A DNA stretch of 64,000 nt from Amblyomma americanum (taxonomy: Eukaryota > Arthropoda > Arachnida > Ixodida > Ixodidae), in NCBI RefSeq assembly GCF_052857255.1, contig NC_135505.1:134955144-135019143 (forward strand), written 5' to 3'. Below are positions 12,300 through 23,792 of the stretch, one piece after another (the first letter of the stretch is position 1; each line of letters begins with the position of its first letter). The notes under the pieces were generated by a model, which did no database searches, was not told the origin of the DNA, and saw only the letters and a program-made list of their open reading frames with translations. The position numbers and the translations under genes are program-made.

Positions 12300-14163
12300 A
12301 CAACGCTGTCCCGTTCTGGATGAATGAGTTTGAACGGGAGATGCGAGGCAAATCCGTTTGCTACATGCAGTGAACTAGAATATGTAGAACACTGTAGTAC
12401 AGCTGGACCAAATGGATTTCAGCTCCGGCTGGAATTTAACCATAAGCTAAACCAGTAGACACCTAATTTTGGTGGCATGTTTTCTTCATTGCAATGATGC
12501 GTAATACATTGCTATATAAATGAATCACCACATGGTGTTCGGCTTCAAACCACTAAATAATTTATAATCGCATTTTTCTCTCATGCTGTTTCGGTTCCGA
12601 CACCTCTGTGACGTCAAAGTTCCGTATAGGTCATGTGAGGCAGGAAAAAATCGCAATCACTTTATTCGTTGTCACTCCGTCACTTGAGGCAGGCTGCCTT
12701 CAGCGTTGTAGTGAAAACGCCCTACCCTCTTCAGACACACGAGCTGCATGCTTCGTGCTGCAGGCTCCGTCTGGTCCCGTACCGTGTATTTGAAGATTTT
12801 GTGGCGTTGAAAAGGGGGAAAACTACGTTCCGTCCAAATCGCCGACCCCACCTCGTGATCGCGAGGGCTATCGAGCAAATGTCGACCACAGCGGGCCTTT
12901 GCACGGAGGAACAAAGGATTGCCTGACACCAAAAAGGCATTTTAACGCCCGCAAGCAACAAATACGCCAAGGAATCAAGGTTGTCCGACTCACTAGCAGG
13001 GTTACGAGCGAGTGTTCGCCCACGCTAAGGCAGGGGAGCTCTGGAACCAAACGGGACGAGCTCGCGGGAAACGTTCCCACGAGGCTCGGTCTCGCTGGCG
13101 GAGAGCAAAGCGCCGCTCCGGAATGTCCGCGCGCAACGAATTCCCGGCCGAACCGAAGAGGGAGATAGCTGTCTCCCCTGCGCTTTAGTTATCCCCTTTG
13201 TATCTGGGTGGTGGTAACCGCCACTTGCGTACTAAACCTTGGTGCGGTAAATTTTTTTGGATAAACTGCCAATTTTCTTCTTGCCCTTCTCCACCAATCT
13301 TCAAATTCTCTCGCTTTTTCATGAAAGTTGAGCATGCTCTGGAAGCTCCTAAACCCCAGTGCAGCTCGGACCTCAGTGATGGCCTCACGCAAAGAGGGCT
13401 AGAAGGATTTACAGTGGATAACATTCTGTTCTCAATCTTGTACTTAGCAACAGAAATAGTTAGTGGCAGCTCTTCATCCTCAAGTGCCCAGCATTATCAT
13501 CAAAAAAGTTTTCCCAGTTTAGTTTTAGCCATACTATAAAGCTCCAACGTCGGTTTGTCCAGAATTTTCTGAGGTTCGTAGTCTTTCATGGTTCTCTTAC
13601 TGTCTTTTGCCTCCCTTTGACATCTGCATTTATTTGTAATCCATAGAGTTCTACAAGTAGTACTGCCACTATTTCGTAACAACGACGTGAGCACCAATGG
13701 TACACTAGCGGCGAGCCATGCAGCTGCCCAGAAAGGCAGACGTGAAGTCTGACCGAGTCAGATCGCTCGTACCAAGCCTTTCCTGCAATATTCACTACAT
13801 GTCCTTTGTTTAAGTCATGTTTGGAAGTGTTCACGTTTGAGTCGCATTTGAACTCGGAGACCATAGTTATTTAAAAGTGATATACGCGAGCGTCCCGAAC
13901 AAAAGGAGTACACGCAGGTTCATCATTTGAGGCACACATGCCCTCTGTATTTGTCCACATGTCCAAAAAGAAGGCAGCATGTTATGCTCTCTTCGGTATG
14001 CTCACTAGTGGTACATCACCAAGGACACACAAAGGCCTACACACATTCCCTTTTGCAGCGCGACACTGGTGACCACAGAAGCAAAACAAATGCACACCGA
14101 GGGGCTTGGTTCCATTCTCCAGAGACAGCATGGCACCACACCTTCCGGTTAAACAGTGCCACT
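12300..14163. other. Stretch without recognisable gene
   Basis: A GC-rich part (12840-13200) looks unlike its flanks and may be an old repeat. Open frames on both strands at 13185-13540 show no known domain, and a single-exon gene is not supported. Confidence 0.4.
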
Positions 14164-17100
14164 TAGCAGTTGAAAGAAATTATGATCTCCAATGAGAGTG
14201 TGTTGATATTCAGATACTCAAGTGCTTTTGAGCCAAAATCGCCGCTTGTAAAGCTAAGAAATGAGCTGCAAGGCATAACCGGAAACTGTGGTTCTGATGC
14301 CCCTGAAGGAACGAAATAAAACCACCAAGGTACGTCTACATTGCCACACAACAAGCACACACAAAGCACTGTAAACGCAGCCAACCACGTGTGTTCACAA
14401 AACTCTTCTCTTGAGTAACAAAAACTGGGCTATGTACATATTTACACAATAAGAACGAACACATATATATTATCCATGTCCACACATGTCGCTGTGTGTG
14501 GTGAAGCAACCAATAGAAAAACACATTTGGGCAGCCACGTCCGTCTTGCCTTGTTCCAGCAGATAAAAGTGACGAGGAACAACTCACATGAAATCACTAG
14601 ATAAAGCTATTCTGGATGTAGCCAGATAAAAATATAGACTTTGCTTTCCCATTATGTACACTAACACAACGTCAACCCAGAAAGGCTGCATTAGGACAAG
14701 CTTCTGCCAATGTCCTCTAACTACTCGGCATGCACTCCAGGTATTTGAGGAAAAGGTCTGTACCACAAAGCATTTGTTGAATTCCAGTCATTCTCTCTAA
14801 ATATGCTCTGTTAACATATGATAAAACTAACATTCTAGTTGCGACGGCTTACATAAAAAAAAGAATAGGGCTTATTAAATGACAAAAATCTATTGACTAT
14901 TAATATGGCTTCAAAAAATACAATATTTTTGTTATTTATATGACTGTTAGAAGCCTGCCACTTGACATGGGTGCAAGGGGTCCATTTAAAAAATGAAGGT
15001 CAAATATTTATAAAAGCAGCAGGCCCCTCAAATTTCTCTGGCAGAGTACAAAATACACATTTGATCAAAGTACACAAATGATAAAATTAAATGGCATTAA
15101 TGAATATTAAAAATGCTAAAGAATCCAATTTCATTTAGTGTAGAACAAACAAATTTCCTGGTGGGTCCTATAAGCAAATCTTTTATCTGATGTTATGTGC
15201 TAATAAATTTCATAAAAACGAAATTGACCACTTCTATTTTTTTTTTTTAATTTAACAGATTGTGCTCAGCTCTGCAGAGCTGTGGACTATTTAGGGACAC
15301 TATGCTAGTGAATGAACAATACAATGTGCCACGCCTATCCTCTCAAGTCAGCATCTTTGATTAGCATAACTGGTACTACAGGGCGGTTATGTTTTCTGAG
15401 CAGTACTAATAACTCTGGAATCAAGAGGATTAAGAGGTCACACCTGAGCATAGAACATCCGCACATTTACTTTTATAAGGCATCTTTGCACTCATTCAGA
15501 CAACGCTTGATGAAACAATGAGCAGACTCTCCCAAAAAGGCTTATGCAAATCAACTTACAAGGTGCTGACCCCCAAAATGCACTGACACCTCATTAACAA
15601 ATGATAAAAATTTGATCAGACCAACTGATAAGCACACACGAGCACTTGAGACAAGCATGAACACTCATGAAAGCTTCATGCTTAAATGATGGCAGAAAAA
15701 CCTTTTCATTGCACTTTCTTCAAGGCATGCAAACAAAACAATATGACATATTCTCACATTCCAATGGTTACAATGGCTGACAGACATGACCAAATGACAT
15801 GAACAGTCCTAACATGAAAGTTAACTTTTTCGCATATGAACATGTGAAAAATATAACTTAGCCTTTCAAAACACAATTTACTGTTTTGGGCATGGTTCAA
15901 CAGAGTTTATACATTTTAAGCTGAAAAAAAAACAACATTCATTTGCTGAAAGTTTGTCTCATTAAGCCCAGAGCACAAATATTTCAGCTAATAATTATGA
16001 CAACATCAGAAAGCAATGTGGAAACTGTAAGTCTTTGCCTTGCTAGCCAAGATGTTTCAGCAAGAATTGCACTCTTTTTCAGCGAGTCATTTCTTTTTTA
16101 CTTTTATCTATTACCTACAGAACCTTTTCGCACATGTGTGTGTGGGGGGAGGGGAGGGAGGTACTTAAGGATATCAACACGTGGGCCACACTAAGCGACA
16201 GAAATGCTGCTAGTGTTCACACAATGAACGCTCTTAACATAGTAGCTGTGATAACCAGGGCTTCACGTCCGCAAGTCGTCACAAATACTGGACTGACAAT
16301 ATGTCTGGGCTTTATGAAATTGTGAGCAATGAATGCCCCATCTTGTTGGCATCAATGACGAAGTTTCAAGGTCTCCTAGTGAGAGCCTTTGCAACTGTGC
16401 TTCAAAGCCACTCTTTCAGAAAAAAATATTGAAAATAGTCATATCGCAGCTTTCATGATGAAAAGGTGCTTACGTTTTCATGTTACTCACACCTCCAATG
16501 TAAAACAAATAAAAACGAAGTGGAGAAAGGGTCTCAGCAGGAATACAACAATGGCATGAAATCCTCTCTACTGTCAAATGCGCTTATCTTGAATTGCGTG
16601 AAGTCAGTATATTCTTCACTCTCGAGCCAGTGATTGGTGTGAGCTCGTTATGCGAGACGCGGATAATGCACGTTCAAGGAAGACTTTTCAAAACAAAATC
16701 GGTTCATTACACAGTCATGTTAGGCATTCAAGGTGGAAATGCTTGAAACATTAACAAATGACTCAACCCACTGCTGCGAGCTGCACCAATAAAATAAAAT
16801 CCAAGCAGGCTGTACGAGGAAGGAAAGACTGAAATTCTTGCACCACGCAGTCATTACACAAAACAAAAGGAAACATTGTACTATGGTTGCCTGAGATTTA
16901 TTTTGTCAAGAGCAAACCTGAGATGGCTTGAGTCGAAAGGCTTAAGTCATGTCACCGACCTTCTAATGAGCAACGGTTTCAGTACAATCAAAACTAGCTA
17001 ACAGGCAGCAGTAAGCACAACTAAACGTCGGCCACGTTGGAGCTCTCCAAAATGACCAGAGCACTTGAGACACAAGGGACAGTGCTTTAGACATTGCTTG

Positions 17101-20100
17101 TGATTCTAGAAATCAACATACAGTAAATGTATTTGAAATTCTGAGTAATAAAAGAATAATGTAATATGCCTCTTCCTAAATCACTAACTACGTCATGCTC
17201 AAATTTTACACAAACGTAGCATGTTGTGGTTGACTTTACGTTATCTCTATTTGTTCTTTGTCTCTACTGTTGCATTCTTGCATTCTGCAGTTTTGTTATG
17301 CAGTACCTTTCGTACAACACTCTCGTTATGTTACATGCATTTTGGGTCCACAATATACAAATGACCTACCAATTGCAGTATCAGATTGGAACTATAGAAG
17401 TTTGTAAATTAGGGTGCACCTTAATACTAGAAAGGTGAAATGTCATTACCTGTGCCGTCTTTAGGTATCAATGCGATTCTGTCCCATCACGTAGTGTGGT
17501 GATGACATTTTCCGTAAAATTGCACCTTTGCGAAACATTTGAGCATAAGATAGTCTGTGCCTTTATACTCATCCCCATTAGAAACAACAGTCCACATTAA
17601 ACAGCTAAATACATACCGGCGTAACTTTGTGGGACGAAGCATCTTCCAAACTACACATATTATATTCAACAAAAAAGGCAACCAAAAGGGAACAACCACA
17701 TACAGAAAGTGATATATAGTGAAAGAACAAGAGCAGAGTGGAAACAATCCTTTTCCTAAAAGAAACTGGAAACTTCACAATAAATAAGACAAATGCAGCT
17801 TTTCCCAGGCACAGAACTCATGATCTGACCCATCAACTCAAGAACAACTTGCAAAGAACTAATGAACAAGACAATGAATAAAACAACATATCAGGTTTTC
17901 CAACAGTCACAAACACACATTCAAACATGTCAAGATGTGGTTCACGGATATTAACACAAAAAAAAAAAAAATCACAGGTACTTTCTTTCCGATGGCATGA
18001 CTTGAATCAGTCCACCTGGGTTCAAAAATCATGACAAATGATGCTTCCCGTTTCAAAACATACAATGCTTTCTCATTAGAACACATATGTGTCTGTGTTA
18101 GCACGAACCTAAAAACTAGCAGTCACATAAGGTGTTGTCCAGAATTGCACAGATACAGTAACAGGCGTGATGGAAAGACATTTGAACAACCGCAGGCCAC
18201 TAGTTACCGTTCAAACTAAAAATATCGAAATCAAGAAGAGCTGTGAATTATTCTGCTCAACTGAAAAGTCCAAACAGTAAAAATGGTACCCGCTATTTAC
18301 GTTATCAGCACAGCAGTATGTTTGTCAAACTAAAAAAATTCTAAGGATAAATTGAAATTCAATGTAACAGATCATGGACCCTTTGTACACCAATAAGCAT
18401 CGCTTTATGGTCCTGACAGAATACACCTGCAGTCAAAAGTTTATGAAATGCTATATTAGCGAAGAAAAATTCACCACATCTGTGCCATTAGCATGGAATA
18501 GACACATGTAACCTAATTCTTAGCGTATGCAATGTAGAGTGGATGCAACAAAAAAAGTTAAAATTTCTATCACAGTGCTCCATAAATCTTGGAGTGTGTG
18601 TGCAGGTGGGACCAGAATAATACGAAGCGCGTTTTGGCATCTGAGCTTGTCTCATGCGTTCTGTAGAGAAAAAATGATGGCATCTTGGAGTTCTATGTAA
18701 ATGCAGCAGTGGCATCTGCTTGTATATGTATAGAGTACCTCCTAATGATGATGAGCTTGATAACAGAAGCGAGGCCCATATTACTGTGGCTGTGACTGTT
18801 CATGTTATGAAGCTAGAATACCAAGCAAGACTCAGCTAAGCAAGGGGTGGGAAAAAAAAAAGCCCTTTCTTTCCCCACTTCTGTAATGGCAATTCCGAAG
18901 CTCTATAACTCAAATTCAAAATAGGCAGGACAGTAATTTTACCCTCAAAGCATTCATTCCTTGATATCAAGGAATACACTTCAGCAAGTTCACTGCTGCA
19001 AAATTTCTCGAAAGCCCACAACATCACGCAACATATTACATAGGTGCACAAGGACTTGTTTTACGTGAAATTGAATTCCATACTTATAATTCGATCAAAA
19101 AAATAGATATTCCCTGATGATTTCACAATTGTGGCATCATAAATAAAAATTTTCGGTTTAAGGCCCTCTTTCCTTAACTTGAACTGTACCACGTAAACTA
19201 AGCTATTGCGTTGTACACCACTTAACTAAATGTAGGTTACCAGTCAAAGACAAACCTGTGCCATCCTTGAACCGCTAATTGTGTTCCTCACAAATAGTGC
19301 GACAACTTAGCTCATTTCTCAATCTGTTTGAAAATGCAAAGTGCAGATAACATGGGTGTGGAGCTACGTCTCTAAGACATGAATCCATCCTGTAATGAGG
19401 TGCAAACTGTCTCGCAAAAAATACAAAGAACGCACACGGCAGCACCGATTTATCTGTGAACTTCTGGACAACACCTAGTTTAGCATGTCAGACACTGTTG
19501 CATCTAAAATAATACTTCACAAACAACGCGCGTGCTCTGGTCCCCAGACAAATTTCGTCCTTGCGAGAAATTGCATCACCACAGCTGTAAAGTAAATGAA
19601 AAAAAAAGGTCCGAGCTGCCACAGAAGATGAAGTTCAAACACCGTTTAGCAAAGGCTGAGCACAGGCTACACTGGCTTTGCACCATCCGTGAGGCGGTCT
19701 GCTACTGGGAATTGCAAAATGTGATGAAGATAGTCAGCTAGTCAAGATAGTAAGATAGATAGTCAGCTGGGCCATTTCATTTATTCATGTGGATGAGTGT
19801 AATAGTAAAAAAGCAATACGAGTAAAAAAATGCATGAAAATGTACAAGACAAGTAATGAATTGTCATGGGCATAAAAAAAAAAAATATTTGCTTTCTATG
19901 CGCAAATGCACGTCTCATGTAACGCCATGAAATGGTCTTGTGAAAATTCGAGCCGTTTAGGCCAAGATTAAAATTTAAAAATTTATTTAGTTTTAAAGGA
20001 AGTTTTGTTCAGGTACAGGCAAGGAGCAAGAAAATGCAAAGATTAGCTTTGAAAACGTATTTTTCTCAGCGCTTTTATTTTTTCGCGCTTGCAATAATAC

Positions 20101-20849
20101 TGGCCGGTGCTTCTCATGCCAGACAATGCAAAAAAAAAAATTAAAATGCCAAGAAAGATACTGTCCCATTTGACTTTAAGCAATTCCCAGCAAAAGACAA
20201 CCTTACCGAGGAGCTAAAAAAAAAAGGATCACACTAAAACGTAGTTTCCTGACTAAAAGCAGCGAACAACAACAACACCAAAACGCTTTTCACTTAGCAA
20301 CACTAGCTAGGTGACAATGCAACAACGCTGATATGTCAATAATTAAAACATCTGCTACAAAGGAACTGACTGAAAATACGTGAACAGGAGACAATGGCAC
20401 TTAAAATAGCAGGATGCTAGTATTCCTAACTGAGCAAGGCGCAGAATATTCAGACGAGTGAGGCGTGAAAGTGTCAAAACGCGAACACAAGCCAAGGGTC
20501 TGAAAGGAACTAAGTAGGGCAATATTAGAGCTGCTTTTCTCAAATGACTTAGCTATTGTTTCGTTTTTACACAGAATAGATTTTTCTAACGCTTCAGAAT
20601 TAAATAAACTTGAGAAACTTTGTATGTACACCTAAAGCTTTAGTTTGGTTCCACCACAAATTTGCACCCAAAGCCACATGGTTGAATTAGCCTTTTTGCA
20701 TTAATCCTGTCTTAGGTTTCAAATTCATTAAAATTTTACTAGTTACTTAATCGATATCAAAATGGCTCACACCAAGAGGTGTTAAGCAGGATTTGAGCTC
20801 CTGCTGGCCAGTTAAAGTGAACCAAAATGAACAAGCAGCTGGAGAGAAG

Positions 20850-20960
20850 CCTTACTGCGGTAGCGAACGTTTTGACGAGAGGACTCGCCCAGATGAAGAG
20901 CAGTGTTCTTATCGAAATGTTGGCTAGCAGACTGAGGCTTCCCTTCGGCCACTCTTTCCA
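20850..20960. repeat. Hammerhead-like palindromic repeat, copy 1
   Basis: The plus strand has GCGAACGTTTTGACGAGAGG followed by CCCAGATGAAGAGCAG and CTTATCGAAATGTTGGC. The two halves are inverted versions of one motif that resembles CTGATGA-stem-GAAAC. The segment CAGACTGAGGCTTCCCTT follows. The second copy is at 22815-22920. Confidence 0.55.
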
Positions 20961-22814
20961 CCTTCCCTGCCCTTCCTGTGCTAAAAGAAAGATGAGGGTC
21001 CTGAACCACTGGATTGCTGAAAACTTTTTCAACACCTGCGAGGCTAAAATATTACGATGATGCGTCACAGCTGCATAACATTTTAAAACTATGTACAATG
21101 ACTATAAAAATGAAAACACAATGCGGCAACAAGAAGCGGCAATGCACGTAAGAACGCAGCGAGATTTCTGCCAAACTCTTGTCTTCAAAAATCCTCTGCA
21201 CTGTTGCTTGCCCGGCTCTTGCTCTGACAGATCACCTCACAGATGACTGTTTGTTCCTTATGTACACTACGAAATGCAGGTGAGATGGGGCGAAAATATC
21301 ATAACAATGAGAACATGCAGGGAGTATTTCGTCAAGAAGGCATTTCTTTAGTTACCACGACTGAGATGGGCATTCTGATTATGCACAACACAGATATGAT
21401 GCGCAACCCTTTGAGATGCAGTCATCACAGAGATTGCAACACATCTCAAGCATTAATAAACAAAGACAAAACACACAGGCAGCAAAACTACTGCCGCCTT
21501 GGAAGTGGCTGCTACCACAGGGGCTAGGAATGGAAAATTTGTTTTCTCTCTTTCGCATATGAACCACGCCGGGGAATCTGTTTCTCCACTTTCTTTCTTT
21601 TTGCCCGAGGAACTAAGAGCGCAACATGGTGTACTTTGCGTAGTGACTTGTGAAGGCAACTTGTGGCCGACTTCTGGCCGACTCTCAGCCAACCTTTGGC
21701 CAACTTCAGTTCGCCGTTTAACGGGCTGGCCGAATCTGTGCACCACCACCTCTCCACCGACACTGACAACTGCTGCAGCAATCCATTTTCGAATGAAGAA
21801 CCGGAGAGCTTGTCAAGCCATCAGGCGGCAGGGCACTGCAAAAGCATTAAGATGCGTTTTACACCAACCAGTTGAATGAATGCTCGTTCAGTTATGTCAA
21901 TGCTCTGGAAGGTAAAAAGCAGTGCAACGCTAGAGCTGCTCTCCTTAACTGGCTCACCTGCTTTCGTGCTCAGATAACATCATCTTGCGTAGCAAATTAA
22001 ATAAACCAGATACAAGAGTACATATCCTGTTCAGACCCTGAATACATTGTAATGCAAATGTGTCATGCTGATTGGTTGGAACACACCTGCCACTTGTGGA
22101 GTCGTAGGGAGAGAGCCAACAGGTGCAGCGCACCATACTCACTGGTTCAACCCCTCATCCGCTACTCTCACTGCACCTGTCCATGCTTGTCAGCGCGTGA
22201 CGCATGATCACATGCACATGCATGGCTGTACACGATGCGTACCTACCCGCTCAAATCGAAACAACTAAAGACTTGGACTAGAATCAGCATTTTGCACCAG
22301 TGAAATTCGCATTACAACAATAATAAATGTCAGGTGATATCCTTATAGTGACCAATGGTTCTGAGGTGTCAGCTCTGGCGTCGTCAGCGTAACACTGTGT
22401 CACACTGATCGGTCAGCATGCATTGACGTCACGGATGATGCCACTGCAATGCACCATGGTGGTGCACCACGCCAAATGGTGTGAACACAGATGACATCAG
22501 TGACAGCATAGTGATGTCCCGTGCATTCTATTATAGAAGAAGACGAGCAATAATGTGTAAGCATATTCTTCACTGCAAACAAATGTCCCTGAGCATCACT
22601 TTACACAGTGGCAGCTGCCCTGTGCATAAAAAGCAAAAACAAGAAAACTGCACTACTTTCCTGCAGCCGAAGTGCCAATGGAAGACTGACAGAGCTGACT
22701 AAATGTGCTTCCACGCAGTTGCTGCCTTTCCTAGAACTGTGCAGCAATAGGAGCAACCTGAGCTGCCTTCCTATTTGGTTGCTTTGTCTAAACCAGATTC
22801 CTCCAGTGGCCAAA

Positions 22815-22920
22815 CAGCCCTTCACCATGACAAGAGATTCAGCTGAGGACAAGCCCTCTTGTCAAAATGCTGGCAGGGGGACCGAGGCTTCCCTCTCAGG
22901 CTTTGTAGACTTTGCTTTGT
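22815..22920. repeat. Hammerhead-like palindromic repeat, copy 2
   Basis: It aligns with copy 1: ATGACAAGAGATTCAGCTGA, then GGACAAGCCCTCTTGTCAAA and GACCGAGGCTTCCCTC. A perfect ACAAG/CTTGT stem is present. The family spacing is kept, with about 30% divergence by eye. Confidence 0.55.
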
Positions 22921-23114
22921 GTTGTCACGAATCCCATCAAGAAGTGTAAAATTTTGGGCAAGTTGGTGAGACATGATTTGTGAAGACTGGTGCAGCAGGA
23001 ATCGAAGCACACACAAGAACCCCGTGTGTGTGTTTCCTCTTCTCGTGCACATAAATTTCTGCAGTGCCAGTCTTTGTACGGAAATGCCCTCGGAGAAATG
23101 TTTTACGAAAAGCA

Positions 23115-23206
23115 CGCACACATAAAAGACGGGAGAGGGAGCACTCGTCCCCTGTGCTTGTGCCGGGTGCCCTCATTCCATGTCCCGTCTTGTGTGTGTG
23201 TGCTTT
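23115..23206. repeat. Foldback element near the DENND5 stop codon
   Basis: CACACATAAAAGACGGGAGA on the left pairs with CCCGTCTTGTGTGTGTG on the right, across a loop of about 45 bp containing GAGCACTCGTCCC. It lies about 400 bp past the stop codon, so it may be transcribed in the 3' UTR. Confidence 0.6.
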
Positions 23207-23608
23207 TTGTGCAACACTGCCATGTCCGAAGAATCCTGCAAACCAGCCTGACAACATGCTCGGCTCAAGAATCCCATCTCTCTGCCATGAGATCATTTGC
23301 AACTTTCATTTAAATAAGCATTTTGCTGAGTACACTTTTAACTGAACATGCATCGCAAGATGTCGCATGTTTCTGAAGGTAAAGGAACACAATGCGCAAA
23401 ACATGGAGAAAAGAAGCAAAGAACTCCTCTGTGTTCACGGGAACGTCCAGTCTTGAGAAATATATTTTGATTACTGCAGAAAAATTTACGTTCCACTCAG
23501 GTCTGAAGAGGACATGGTATGCAAGACAAACTACCAAACCATACAAGAGTGTGGAAAACGCACCTCTGTGATAGTCGCACTTTGCGGAGGCGCTGACCCC
23601 GCTGCGGC

Positions 23609-23792
23609 TCAGTTGTCCACTCCGCGGGTGATGGAGCTCTCGAGAGCGATGTCAAACTCGGACAGGGCCTCGAGAATTTGGACGAGAAAGACCACCAGGT
23701 TGGGGTCGCGCAGGAACGACCGTTCTTCGTACATAGTGGCCGTCACGGGACACGCCGCCAGGTCGAACATCATCTGGTGCAGGAAGTGCTCC
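23609..23792 (-). CDS. DENND5: DENND5 window exon 26 (RUN2 end, stop codon)
   Basis: 184 nt including the TGA stop at 23609-23611. It begins [20 protein letters not shown] and ends [19 protein letters not shown]. The human end is LQEFNITLETSLVKGIDI, so the C-terminus is complete. The acceptor is tttctgtag. Confidence 0.95.

Larger units (their letters stand above)
14164..23608. other. AT-rich stretch downstream of DENND5 stop; possible long 3' UTR or intergenic
   Basis: No ORF here resembles a protein and no splice-flanked coding block was recognised. Unlike the flanks, I found no tRNA-headed SINE in these 9.4 kb. Minus-strand AATAAA hexamers occur near 19780, 19985, 20077 and 16897. Part of the stretch may therefore be DENND5 3' UTR, but its end cannot be set from sequence. 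Diverged repeats lie at 20850-20960, 22815-22920 and 23115-23206. Confidence 0.4.

Noticed and set aside
13185..13540. Small single-exon gene on either strand
   Set aside because: Both strands are open by chance; no domain, Kozak context or splice evidence supports either one.
20888..20925. Active hammerhead ribozyme
   Set aside because: The core is mutated (CAGATGA for CTGATGA, GAAAT for GAAAC) and no matching stem III/I arrangement was found; only ancestry is suggested.
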